This document shows positions 52,624-61,256 of a stretch of 64,000 nt of DNA, piece by piece (within the stretch, counting starts at the first letter, position 1; each line of letters opens with the position of its first letter). The position numbers and the translations under genes are program-made. The notes under the pieces are model-generated. The model ran no database searches. It was not told the origin of the DNA and saw only the letters and a program-made list of their open reading frames with translations. Origin of the DNA: Pseudomonas sp. FP2196 (GTDB lineage: Bacteria > Pseudomonadota > Gammaproteobacteria > Pseudomonadales > Pseudomonadaceae). The stretch covers positions 2,290,501 through 2,354,500 of the forward strand of contig NZ_CP117445.1 in assembly GCF_030687715.1 (NCBI RefSeq), in the 5' to 3' direction.

Positions 52624-53680
52624 TCTCGTTGTGCTGATGCTTGTGCTGTTGCTCGCTGGCTGCGATCAGTCAGCGCCTGAGCAGAAGGGTTTTGCCGGGA
52701 TGGGCGATCAGGCGCAGGCTTTTACGCCGGTGGTGCCGGGACGGGTGTTCAGCTTCCCGGCGGATCATGGTGCCCACGACGGTTTTCGCATCGAGTGGTG
52801 GTACGTCACCGCCAATCTCAAGGATCAGCAGGGCAATGAATTTGGCGTGCAATGGACGTTGTTTCGCAGTGCATTGAAACCCGTGCCGGAGCATACAGGG
52901 TGGGGCAATCAAACGATCTGGCTGGGGCATGCGGCGGTGACTTCCAGCTCGGTGCATCACGCTGCCGAACGCTATGCCCGTGGTGGCGTCGGTCAGGCTG
53001 GCGTGCGTTTGGTGCCGTTCGAGGCGTGGATCGACGATTGGATGTTCGCCAGTCAGGCGCAGGATCCTTTGACTGACCTGCAACTGAGTGCTCGCGATAA
53101 ATCCTTCGCCTACCAACTTCACCTTACCTCCAGCCGTCCGCTGGTGCTGCAGGGTGATAGAGGATTCAGTCAGAAATCGGAGGAAGGGCAGGCGTCGTAT
53201 TACTACAGCCAACCGTTTTTCCAGGCCAGCGGCACCTTGCAGATCGATGGCCACACCTACACCGTCAGCGGCCCGGCCTGGCTTGACCGCGAGTGGAGCA
53301 GCCAACCGCTGACCGCCAACCAGACCGGCTGGGACTGGTTCTCCCTGCACCTGGACAACGGCGAACACCTGATGCTCTATCGCATGCGCCAGAAGGACGG
53401 TGCGCCTTACCTGACCGGCACCTGGATCAGGGCCGACGGCCAGACGCAAACCCTGCGCAGCGATCAGATCAAACTCACGCCGCAAGGCAGCGCCAACGTC
53501 GCTGGGCGCTCGATGCCGGTGCGCTGGTCGATCAGCATTCCGGAAAAAAACCTCGACATCAGCCTCTCGGCGCTCAACCCCAATGCGTGGATGAACCTGC
53601 GCATTCCCTACTGGGAAGGCCCGGTGCGCGTCAACGGCAGTCATGGCGGGCAGGGCTATCTGGAAATGACCGGTTACTGA
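52613..53680 (+). CDS. CrtC/AttH lipocalin-like lipoprotein
   Basis: 355 aa lipoprotein (lipobox LAGC, C17). The body matches the hydroxyneurosporene synthase/AttH lipocalin-like family: FRIEWWYVTANLKDQQGNEFGVQWTLFRS near the start and GPAWLDREWSSQ, GWDWFSLHLDNGEHLMLYRMR later. The family fold is a double lipocalin-like barrel able to bind lipids. It overlaps the permease gene by 11 bp, so it is a partner of that transporter. ATG at 52613. Confidence 0.88.
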   Translation: MRINLVVLMLVLLLAGCDQSAPEQKGFAGMGDQAQAFTPVVPGRVFSFPADHGAHDGFRIEWWYVTANLKDQQGNEFGVQWTLFRSALKPVPEHTGWGNQTIWLGHAAVTSSSVHHAAERYARGGVGQAGVRLVPFEAWIDDWMFASQAQDPLTDLQLSARDKSFAYQLHLTSSRPLVLQGDRGFSQKSEEGQASYYYSQPFFQASGTLQIDGHTYTVSGPAWLDREWSSQPLTANQTGWDWFSLHLDNGEHLMLYRMRQKDGAPYLTGTWIRADGQTQTLRSDQIKLTPQGSANVAGRSMPVRWSISIPEKNLDISLSALNPNAWMNLRIPYWEGPVRVNGSHGGQGYLEMTGY

Positions 53681-53795
53681 GGGAGTGCATGGATTGAGTT
53701 GAACTCCACTTGATCTCTCAACCTCTACAAAATGACTCGCCCGCCATAAACGTCGCCCGCGAAATGGACGGCCCCGAAGCCTGAGGACCACCCCG

Positions 53796-53978
53796 ATGAA
53801 ACCGACATCCGACAACGAACACCCCGACGAACCCCGGCCAGCGGGGGAAACCGAGCGCGACAACGATGCATTGCGGCCCACCGATCCGAAGAAACGCGAG
53901 GAAAGCGGCAAAGGCACTGCCAGTGGCGAATACACCGCGCAAGAAACCGCCGCACCACACACCAAGGCCAAGCCCTGA
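53796..53978 (+). CDS. Small hydrophilic disordered protein
   Basis: 60 aa, almost only charged and polar residues (NEHPDEPRPAGETERDNDALRP; DPKKREESGKG), predicted disordered. GAGG stands about 11 bp before the ATG. I do not recognise a family; length and composition resemble small conserved proteins of Pseudomonas, but no function can be given. Confidence 0.5.
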   Translation: MKPTSDNEHPDEPRPAGETERDNDALRPTDPKKREESGKGTASGEYTAQETAAPHTKAKP

Positions 53979-54063
53979 ACAGCGTCTATGCTCAGTGACA
54001 CATCCGGCGCCTGAGACGAGTCTGGCGCCGGGTGCTGCCACTCACTACAGGGAAAGTACGCTA

Positions 54064-54648
54064 ATGAAACTCCATGCACTGGCCAAGTCGATCACCCTTG
54101 CAACCCTTCTGTCCGCCACCAGCCTCGGCGCGTTTGCCGCCGAGATACCACTGTCCGCCACCATCGAGGCCGATCAGGTCACCACCAAAGTGGTCTCCGT
54201 TGATGCGGCGAACCATCAGGTCGTTTTGGAAGGCGCCGAAGGTCGTCAGGTTCACGTTCAACTCAGCGAAAAAGCGAAAAACCTCGCCAATCTGAAGGTC
54301 GGCGATCTGGTCAAGGTCCAAGTGCAGCGATCCGTCGCGGCCTATCTGGACACCGATGTGGATAAAGGTCTGCCTGGCACCGTCGAGCGTTCCGGCGAAG
54401 TGCGTAACGCTCCCGGCAGCGATAATCCCGGCGGCGAAGCTTATCGCCAGATTCGGGTGCAGTTGGAAATCACCAAAATTGATTTAAAGAACAATCAGGT
54501 GACCCTGAAAAATCCGGCGGGTCAGTCGAAAACCCTCGACGTCAAATCGCCTGAAAACCAAGCCAAGCTGAAAGATTTGAAAGTGGGGCAGAGCGTTTTT
54601 GTCACTTACACCGATATCTTAAAAGTGACCAGTCAACACGAAAGTTGA
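54064..54648 (+). CDS. Periplasmic protein, two similar beta modules
   Basis: 194 aa with signal peptide (about 1-25, AFAAE). The mature part holds two related halves, each with the pattern VVSVDAANHQVVLEGAEGR / ITKIDLKNNQVTLKNPAGQ, followed by LKVGDLVKVQ / LKVGQSVFVTYTD. This looks like an internal duplication of a small beta barrel. Good ribosome site AGGGAAAG. Function unknown. Confidence 0.75.
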   Translation: MKLHALAKSITLATLLSATSLGAFAAEIPLSATIEADQVTTKVVSVDAANHQVVLEGAEGRQVHVQLSEKAKNLANLKVGDLVKVQVQRSVAAYLDTDVDKGLPGTVERSGEVRNAPGSDNPGGEAYRQIRVQLEITKIDLKNNQVTLKNPAGQSKTLDVKSPENQAKLKDLKVGQSVFVTYTDILKVTSQHES

Positions 54649-54837
54649 GCTTTAACTCTACAGAATGATTGTTCTTGTACAGGATTTTGTATGAGAACAA
54701 TCATATTAAGTTTGCCCTTGGATGTGCTGGGAAGTTTCCGAAGGAATTCGTCGATAAATATCTATTAACTTTTTTGTATATAAATTTCATGTGCGTCGAT
54801 GACGACATATCCGCCAACTTCTATTAAAATCCCTCCC

Positions 54838-54900
54838 GTTCGCCCAGTGTCAGGGCTCTTTACCGGTGCATGGATTGCCAGGCCATTACACTGGGCGAAC
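54838..54900. ncRNA. Long perfect inverted repeat, candidate small RNA
   Basis: GTTCGCCCAGTGT (54838-54850) and its exact complement ACACTGGGCGAAC (54888-54900) flank 37 nt; inside is a smaller ATGG/CCAT stem. An AT-rich stretch with TATATAAAT at about 54776 could be a -10, and a strong terminator follows at 54941. The whole 54649-54983 region has no gene. Interpretation as an RNA of about 170-190 nt is inference. Confidence 0.4.
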
Positions 54901-54940
54901 ACCTCTTCAGGAGCGGATGTATACAATTTCAGTTAACAGA

Positions 54941-54970
54941 AAGGGCGACTTTAAAGTCGTCCTTTTTTTT
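54941..54970 (+). terminator. Strong Rho-independent terminator
   Basis: GGGCGACTTT / AAAGTCGTCC stem followed by eight T's on the + strand. It is about 300 bp after the nearest + gene, so it more likely ends a short untranslated transcript. Confidence 0.85.
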
Positions 54971-54983
54971 GCCCTGAATATTT

Positions 54984-55847
54984 TCATGCGTGCGTGGCAG
55001 TTTTGGTTCGCTGTCCCTGGAAGCGCTTGATCGTTGCCTGATACATTTTCGTCCGCCGGTGATTTTCCCCGTAGGTGCCAGCCGCTGCGACCGTTCCTGC
55101 CTGGATGTGATCGAGATAGCGGAAAATCTTGCGTGGCGACAGGAACCTGATGCCATAGCCCAGACCCGCCATCCGATCCTGCAACGTGTAACCCGGCACC
55201 CGATCATCCATGCAAAAGTGCAGGCCCAGCGACTTCATCAATCGAGCATTCCACAAGGTGCAGAAACTTTTCAGATGCGTTTCTTTATAAGGTCTTGGCG
55301 GTTTGGATTTCAAACCCAAGCGGACTTTTAATTGGCGAGCATAATGCTTGCAAAAGCGTGAAGTTAAACGCCAGGTATCCCGCACAACCCCCCGATTGAT
55401 TTGCTCGACACAACCGACTGCCGCCATATCCGCACTTTTCGTACACTCACGCATCATCATCGAAAACACTTCTTTGTCGTAGACAAAAGTGTCGGTGTGC
55501 AGCAAGAAAAGGTAATCGGTCTCAACTTTTTCCAGCGCCAGATCCAGTGCCTTGCCATGGGCAATATGGCCGGCTTCTTTGCACGGCGAAGGGCGCTCAA
55601 TCAGATTGATCCAGTCAAGCGAACGCAAGTAATCCAGACTTTCATCTGCCGAATCGTTGTCCACCACCCACACCGGAATTCGCTGTTCAACGACGTGCTG
55701 GTGCAATAACTCCAGGCACATCCTGGTGATGTCCGGGGTTTTGTAATTGACCAAAACGAGACTGAAGTTCGGCTGTGGTTGGGTTGGCAGATCAAACGCA
55801 CTCATAACAGAAAGACTCATCCGCGATTCAATGGCGACAGGGTTCAT
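54984..55847 (-). CDS. Family 2 glycosyltransferase (rhamnosyl-like)
   Basis: 287 aa. GT-A motifs SLVLVNYKTPDITRMCLELL, WVVDNDSADESLDYL and LFLLHTDTFVYD (DxD-like), and a KEAGHIAHGKALDLAL segment. No membrane segments. Substrate unknown. It is away from the main polysaccharide operon and divergent from the VanW gene. The start is uncertain: 55847 lacks a clear ribosome site, and Met codons at 55820 or 55805 are possible. Confidence 0.8.
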   Translation of the reverse strand: MNPVAIESRMSLSVMSAFDLPTQPQPNFSLVLVNYKTPDITRMCLELLHQHVVEQRIPVWVVDNDSADESLDYLRSLDWINLIERPSPCKEAGHIAHGKALDLALEKVETDYLFLLHTDTFVYDKEVFSMMMRECTKSADMAAVGCVEQINRGVVRDTWRLTSRFCKHYARQLKVRLGLKSKPPRPYKETHLKSFCTLWNARLMKSLGLHFCMDDRVPGYTLQDRMAGLGYGIRFLSPRKIFRYLDHIQAGTVAAAGTYGENHRRTKMYQATIKRFQGQRTKTATHA

Positions 55848-55971
55848 GAGCCGGGAGGGTAACGAGGCAACCTTAGGCGAAGCTTAATTTCCAGAATCGC
55901 GCGGGTTACACGCTAAACTGCGCGCCCATTTACGCTTCAAGGAAGAAACGGCGAGCGCCGTTGCGTTACGG

Positions 55972-56787
55972 ATGAAAAAACCACTCTCCCTCTATCACCC
56001 GGCCCTGTACTGGCTGCGCGTGTGGCAAAAAAGACTGTTCCGCCAAATCGCCTGGCACTGCTCCGGCAAACGCTACGCACGACCTGTTGCTTTGGCCGAA
56101 CGGCTGCCATTTCGCTACCTCAAACACACCTCAAAACTGATCCGCAAACTCGGCGACTCCGACCTCGCCCTGCAACACAACAAAGTCATCAACCTGAAGC
56201 TCGCCGTTGCCGCCATCGACGGCGTCGTCATTGGGCCTGGCGAATACTTCTCCTTCTGCCGCCTCGTCGGCCGTCCGACTTTGGAGCGCGGCTACGTTGA
56301 AGGCATTGAACTGTCGTTCGGCGAAGCACGAACCGGGGTGGGTGGCGGGATATGCCAACTGAGCAACCTCATTCACTGTATGGCCATTCACTCGCCGCTG
56401 GTCGTGGTTGAACGCTCCAATCACAGCTTTGATCCGTTCCCGGATGAGGGTCGAGTGCTGCCGTTTGGCTCCGGGGCGGCGATTTTTTATAACTACGTTG
56501 ATCTGGTGCTGCATAACCCAACAGATCGCAGCTTTCAGTTGAAATTGAAAGTGGGGGAGACGCAGTTGGAGGGGGAGTTGTTGTGTGACCAGGTGCGGGC
56601 GTATCGGTATCACGTGTTTCAGGAAGGGCATCGGTTTGTGCGGGAGTCGGGCCGTGTGTTTCGCGAGAATGAAATCTGGCGGGAAGTGAGGGAAAAGGGG
56701 CAGGTGGGAGAGTTGGTGACGCGCGAGCGGCTCTATCGCAATCGTGTGGTAGTCAAATATGTGGTGCCGGAGGAGTTGATCGGATAG
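55972..56787 (+). CDS. VanW-family protein
   Basis: 271 aa. The VanW domain is clear: GPGEYFSFCRLVGRPTLERGYVEG and TGVGGGICQLSNLIHCMAIHSPLVVVERSNHSFDPFP. No signal peptide, transmembrane or peptidoglycan-binding module. VanW was named from vancomycin-resistance clusters, but its biochemical role is not established, and here no van genes occur. Stand-alone copies of this short form are known in Gram-negative bacteria. Confidence 0.88.
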   Translation: MKKPLSLYHPALYWLRVWQKRLFRQIAWHCSGKRYARPVALAERLPFRYLKHTSKLIRKLGDSDLALQHNKVINLKLAVAAIDGVVIGPGEYFSFCRLVGRPTLERGYVEGIELSFGEARTGVGGGICQLSNLIHCMAIHSPLVVVERSNHSFDPFPDEGRVLPFGSGAAIFYNYVDLVLHNPTDRSFQLKLKVGETQLEGELLCDQVRAYRYHVFQEGHRFVRESGRVFRENEIWREVREKGQVGELVTRERLYRNRVVVKYVVPEELIG

Positions 56788-56827
56788 CGCGCGGATACTA
56801 TTTGATGATCCTGCGCGCCTGATTTGA

Positions 56828-57325
56828 TCAGTTTCTGAAATACAACTCGTCCAACTGGCGTCTGCGTATCGACAGATACTCATCCCATACCTTGGGAAAG
56901 TCCTCATCGCGGGTCAGCGGGAAGGTCAGATAAATGTACTTTCCAACAACACTGATGTATTGCCGCTCACGTTTGAAGGCTGGCTGTTCGTAAATCGAAA
57001 TGCTCTCGTCGTAAGCATCATGGTAGTGATAGATGCTTGCTCGGTGCGGGGCGATCATGCAACGCGCAAAATCGATCACCCAACAGCTATCCATTCCTGT
57101 TCTCAAGTAACCGTAAACACCATCGCTTGATAGTAGGATGCACGAATTGGCCTGGGTGCCGTCCTCATCGTTTACCAGAATGATCTGATCTGCAAAATAT
57201 CGGATGGTCATGTTTTCCGTCCCTTGCAGGAGCAAACTCCAACCTTCCGCCCCCATGCGGAACTCACCCTTGTTTTCAAAGGTGGCGGTCCAGCCATTTG
57301 CAAGCTTGATCTGATGTTTATTCAT
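56828..57325 (-). CDS. Unrecognised protein
   Basis: 165 aa, no signal peptide, rich in Tyr and charged residues (RASIYHYHDAYDESISIYEQ). Start at 57325 with CCAGG upstream. No family recognised. It is convergent with the VanW gene and separated from HglS by 190 bp in which nothing else is seen. It may be a toxin-immunity or conserved cytoplasmic protein, but nothing in the sequence decides this. Confidence 0.6.
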   Translation of the reverse strand: MNKHQIKLANGWTATFENKGEFRMGAEGWSLLLQGTENMTIRYFADQIILVNDEDGTQANSCILLSSDGVYGYLRTGMDSCWVIDFARCMIAPHRASIYHYHDAYDESISIYEQPAFKRERQYISVVGKYIYLTFPLTRDEDFPKVWDEYLSIRRRQLDELYFRN

Positions 57326-57515
57326 GGGTACCTGGTCAGCTAAAGCGTCTCGATCTCGATGTTGCAACCACTGCTTTTTAGTCTTTAAAGTTCTTTGTCA
57401 AACGAGTGTTTCCGTGCTCGCAGTCGATGAAACGGCGCGGGTAGTTGTTGTCTTGGCGGTCGGTACCATTGGAGCACGCCAATCATCGGAAGCTGAAGCA
57501 CCGGATACTGATCTA

Positions 57516-58895
57516 TCAGCGCGAAAGCAGCACCAGACACTCTTCAATCGAACGCCGCTGCGTCTCGGCATACAACCCCAGCTCATCAATGGTCGAACGC
57601 CCCAGTGCCTGTTCAAACGCCTGTCGATTGGAATGCTCGCCATAGTGAGCCTGCGCCGCATCGCCAAGGTTGGACTGAAAAATCCCCGCCGCACTGACCG
57701 GCAGGAAATCTTCGTATACCAATGGCTCCGCTTTCACATAGCCGTCACGTAACAAGTCTTCCAGCGAGGCCTCATTGAGACTGTCCGCCGCCAAACCCTT
57801 TTCCGTGGCGAAGTAGCGAAAGTACGCTAGACCCTGTTCGCGCATGCCCTCGATGCTGTCAGGAAATTCGCCAAAGTGTTGAGTCATCAGCGCGTTGTAG
57901 CGTGCGGCATTGCCTTCATTTGGAAAATCACCCAATTCATCACGCGCCGCGTTCAATAAGCGGTCATACAGCGCCCGGCCCTTGGGCGTCAGCGCCGCGC
58001 CGCGTTGTTCGATTTCGCCGAAGCGCGCGCTGTGGCTGCCACGGCTTTCGTGTTGATCGGTGAAAGCGATCGGCTCGTCCAGCGCCTTGAAACTGGTCTG
58101 ACGCAGCAGGATCGGGCATTGCCGGCGCGGCGGGCCTTCGATCACTGCTTTGGGCGTGATGCCGTGGGCCGGCATCTGTTCCTGAACGACGTCGATGTCG
58201 AGAGTGCGCGGTGTCAGGTGATTGATGTGCGGGCCTTTGAACGCCACCACATCCGCGATCAGACGATGCTGGGCGCTCAACGTCTGGTACTGCGCAGCGG
58301 TGACTGTGGCGCTGTGATGCCAACGAAAGGTTTCCAGCGCTTGTAGGACGAATTCCTGTGCTTCGGCTTCGTTTAGCCCGCCAGCGGTCTCAGCCTGCGC
58401 GATCAAGCGCAATGCCGCCGCCGTGAAGATCGAACGCTTGGCCAGCACCGAATCGGCAAAGGCGCGCAACTCAGGATCTTCAATCAACTCCAGTCGCAAC
58501 AATGAGGTAAACACCCGAAACGGGCTGACTTGCAGCGCGTCTTCATGCACCGCGCGAAACGCCGTGGAATGCACCGGCACGCCTGCCGGCGTCAGGTCGT
58601 AATAACCCACCGGTTGCATGCCCATCACCGCGAACAGGCGGGCGAGGGTGGCCAGTTCCGTCGCGGTGCCAACACGGATCGCGCCATGGCGCTCCATGTC
58701 CAGCCGTTCGATTTCGCCGGTGCTGTCGAGTTGCCGGGCGATGTCTGGCTGACGTGAAAGCACGTCGCGGTTGGTCTGCTCCACCAGTTCCATCAGCGCG
58801 CCGTATAGCGGGACTTCTTCGCGGTACATGTCGGACATCGCTTTAGAGAAGCGTTGGCGGATCAGGTCGGGGCTGACGAAAGGCTGCACGGTCAT
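57516..58895 (-). CDS. hglS: HglS, 2-oxoadipate dioxygenase/decarboxylase (YdcJ/DUF1338)
   Basis: 459 aa. The metal ligands reported for the P. putida enzyme fall at the same positions: H70 (ERHGAIRVGT, with R74), H226 (GPHINHLTPR) and E294 (ARFGEIEQRG). The enzyme converts 2-oxoadipate to 2-hydroxyglutarate in D-lysine catabolism, using Fe(II). The product feeds into FAD-linked 2-hydroxyacid dehydrogenases. It stands 88 bp downstream of glcF on the same strand. ATG at 58895. Confidence 0.92.
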   Translation of the reverse strand: MTVQPFVSPDLIRQRFSKAMSDMYREEVPLYGALMELVEQTNRDVLSRQPDIARQLDSTGEIERLDMERHGAIRVGTATELATLARLFAVMGMQPVGYYDLTPAGVPVHSTAFRAVHEDALQVSPFRVFTSLLRLELIEDPELRAFADSVLAKRSIFTAAALRLIAQAETAGGLNEAEAQEFVLQALETFRWHHSATVTAAQYQTLSAQHRLIADVVAFKGPHINHLTPRTLDIDVVQEQMPAHGITPKAVIEGPPRRQCPILLRQTSFKALDEPIAFTDQHESRGSHSARFGEIEQRGAALTPKGRALYDRLLNAARDELGDFPNEGNAARYNALMTQHFGEFPDSIEGMREQGLAYFRYFATEKGLAADSLNEASLEDLLRDGYVKAEPLVYEDFLPVSAAGIFQSNLGDAAQAHYGEHSNRQAFEQALGRSTIDELGLYAETQRRSIEECLVLLSR

Positions 58896-58983
58896 GAAAA
58901 AAATTCCTGCCACGGTCACGAAATGGATGGAGGAAAAGATCGCAGCCTTCTCCCGCGCGGGCAAACGAAGAATCCTACGAACT

Positions 58984-60204
58984 TCATTCTGCCAACGACT
59001 GATCCACCAGTTCGATCCAGTGCCTGACCGGTGTCCGACCAGCGCTGGCAAGGTGGCTCTGGCAGCCGATGTTGGAGGTGACGATCAGCTCGGGGCGGCC
59101 GCTTTCCAGAGCATTGAGGCGGTTGTCGCGCAGTTGCCGGGCGATGGCCGGTTGGGTCAGCGAATAAGTGCCCGCCGAACCGCAGCACAAATGCCCATCC
59201 GGCACCTGGGTCAGGTTGAAGCCCAGGCGAGTCAGCACCGCTTCAACGGCGCCGCCCAGTTTCAGCGCGTGCTGCAAGGTACACGGACAATGCACGGCGA
59301 TCCGCCGTTCGCTGGCGGCACACACCTGCTCCAGCGGCTCCTGTGCGATGACCTGTACCAGATCGAGGGTCAGTTCGCTGATCCGCCGCGCCTTCTCGGC
59401 GTAAGCCGGATCGTCTTCCAGCAGATGCCCGTAATCCTTGATGAACGCGCCGCAGCCGCTGGCAGTCTGCACGATAGCTTCGGCGCCGTTTTGCAGATGC
59501 GGCCACCAGGCGTCGATGTTCTGCCGGGCGCGGTCGAGGCCTTTGGCCTGGGCATCGAGGTGATAGTCCAGCGCGCCGCAACAACCCGCTTCGGCCACTG
59601 GCGTGACGCTGATCCCGAGTCGATCCAGCACCCGTGCCGTGGCGTCATTGGTATTGGGTGACAAACCCGGTTGCACGCAGCCTTCCAGTAGCAAAACCCG
59701 GCGCGCATGCCGAGGCGCCGGGCGCAACCCCGAACTCGGCAGATGCTGCGGTAGTTTGCTTTCAAACATTTGTGGCAATAGCGGTCGGAATGTCGTGCCC
59801 ATCCGCAGCAAACCCTTGAACAACCCCGGATGCGGTGCCAAGGCCCGCAGTCCCTCACGCAACAAACGCTGCGCCGCCGGACGCGGTACCGCTTTATCGA
59901 CCACCGCCCGGCCAATGTCGAGCAGGTTGTGATAATCGACGCCGGACGGACAGGTGGTTTCGCAGTTGCGGCACGACAGGCAGCGGTCCAGGTGCAGTTG
60001 CGTCTGCGTGGTGGCCGGCGCGCCTTCAAGCACTTGCTTGATCAGGTAGATGCGCCCGCGCGGGCCATCGAGTTCATCGCCGAGCAACTGATAGGTTGGA
60101 CACGTCGCGTTGCAAAAACCGCAATGCACGCAGGTGCGCAGGATCTTTTCTGCCTCGGCGGCGCGGGGCAGCAGTCGGGATTGCTCGCTGAGGGTGGTTT
60201 GCAT
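58984..60204 (-). CDS. glcF: GlcF, glycolate oxidase iron-sulfur subunit
   Basis: 406 aa with two 4Fe-4S motifs: CVHCGFCNATCP (C25, C28, C31, C35) and CLSCRNCETTCP (C75, C78, C81, C85). Then come two CCG-type domains (EAGCCGALDYH, HLCCGSAGTYS). It carries electrons from GlcD/E to the quinone pool. Last gene of glcDEF, 2 bp after glcE. Confidence 0.95.
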   Translation of the reverse strand: MQTTLSEQSRLLPRAAEAEKILRTCVHCGFCNATCPTYQLLGDELDGPRGRIYLIKQVLEGAPATTQTQLHLDRCLSCRNCETTCPSGVDYHNLLDIGRAVVDKAVPRPAAQRLLREGLRALAPHPGLFKGLLRMGTTFRPLLPQMFESKLPQHLPSSGLRPAPRHARRVLLLEGCVQPGLSPNTNDATARVLDRLGISVTPVAEAGCCGALDYHLDAQAKGLDRARQNIDAWWPHLQNGAEAIVQTASGCGAFIKDYGHLLEDDPAYAEKARRISELTLDLVQVIAQEPLEQVCAASERRIAVHCPCTLQHALKLGGAVEAVLTRLGFNLTQVPDGHLCCGSAGTYSLTQPAIARQLRDNRLNALESGRPELIVTSNIGCQSHLASAGRTPVRHWIELVDQSLAE

Positions 60205-60206
60205 GG

Positions 60207-61256
60207 CTAGAACTCCGCGTACATTCGACCGGGGTTGAACAGCCCTTGCGGGTCGAGTTGCGCCTTGAGTTGCCGGTGATAGCGCAGCAAGGTCCAGGCC
60301 AGCGGCTGGAACGGCGAGTCGCAGGCGCCGTGAGTGAAGCACGTGGCGTGACCGCCTAGCTCTTGGGCGAGTATATGGAGGTGCGGCTTGTCGGATTTAA
60401 GCCAGCGTTGCGCGCCGGCCCAGTCGATCAGTTGCTCGCCTGGCAAGTCCAGTGGGCCGAGATTGTTCGGCAACGACAGACGCCAAAGCGGCAGGCCTTC
60501 GTCGAAAAAGGGCAAGCGTTGTTCGTTCAAATCCCGCCAGAACACAGAATCCAGCGGTTCACCGCCCAAACGTTGATGCGCCGCCGTCACAGAGCCTTCG
60601 CCCCCCTCAAGGCGCAGGTACAGACTGTCGCCGTCATGACATGCGGCGCTGATCGGCAGCGGTTGCTGGCCCCATTCGGCAAGGTTGGCCAAGGCGCGGG
60701 TGCAGTCGATATCGAGGCGGATGCTCAGGCACTGACGGGGTTTGGGCAGGACTTTCAGCGAGACTTCGGTCAGCACGCCGAGGCAGCCGTAACTGCCGGC
60801 CATCAGCCGCGACAGGTCATAACCGGCGACGTTTTTCATCACTTCACCGCCGAAGCGCAGGTGTTGGCCGAGACCGGTGATCACCCTGGTGCCGAGGACG
60901 AAATCCCGCACCGAGCCCGACCATGGCCGCCGTGGCCCGGACAACCCGGTGGCGATCATGCCGCCGACCGTGGCGCCGTCGCCGAACGCGGGCGGCTCGC
61001 ATGGCAACATTTGCCCGGCAGCGTCCAGCGCGGCGAGCAACTCGGACAACGGCGTGCCGGCACGCACGCTGATCACTAACTCGGTCGGGTCATAACGCAC
61101 GATGCCGCGATGCGCGCGGGTATCCAGCACTTCACCGGCCACTTCGCGCCCGAGAAACGCCTTGCTGTTGCCGCCCTGAATCTTCAGTGGCGTAGCATTC
61201 GCCCGCGCCTCGTTGACCTGATCGAGCAGGGCGCTGCTGGCATCGAAGTCGGCCAT
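60207..61256 (-). CDS. glcE: GlcE, glycolate oxidase FAD-binding subunit
   Basis: 349 aa. Short PCMH-type FAD domain: LKIQGGNSKAFLG, PTELVISVRAGTPLSELLAAL, GATVGGMIATGLSGPRR, NVAGYDLSRLMAGSYGCLG. Works with GlcD and GlcF in membrane-linked oxidation of glycolate (and D-lactate) to glyoxylate. ATGA overlap with glcD. Confidence 0.94.
   Translation of the reverse strand: MADFDASSALLDQVNEARANATPLKIQGGNSKAFLGREVAGEVLDTRAHRGIVRYDPTELVISVRAGTPLSELLAALDAAGQMLPCEPPAFGDGATVGGMIATGLSGPRRPWSGSVRDFVLGTRVITGLGQHLRFGGEVMKNVAGYDLSRLMAGSYGCLGVLTEVSLKVLPKPRQCLSIRLDIDCTRALANLAEWGQQPLPISAACHDGDSLYLRLEGGEGSVTAAHQRLGGEPLDSVFWRDLNEQRLPFFDEGLPLWRLSLPNNLGPLDLPGEQLIDWAGAQRWLKSDKPHLHILAQELGGHATCFTHGACDSPFQPLAWTLLRYHRQLKAQLDPQGLFNPGRMYAEF

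Noticed and set aside
55972..56787. VanW gene as evidence of glycopeptide resistance
   Set aside because: No vanHAX-type ligase or dehydrogenase nearby; the family occurs widely outside resistance clusters.
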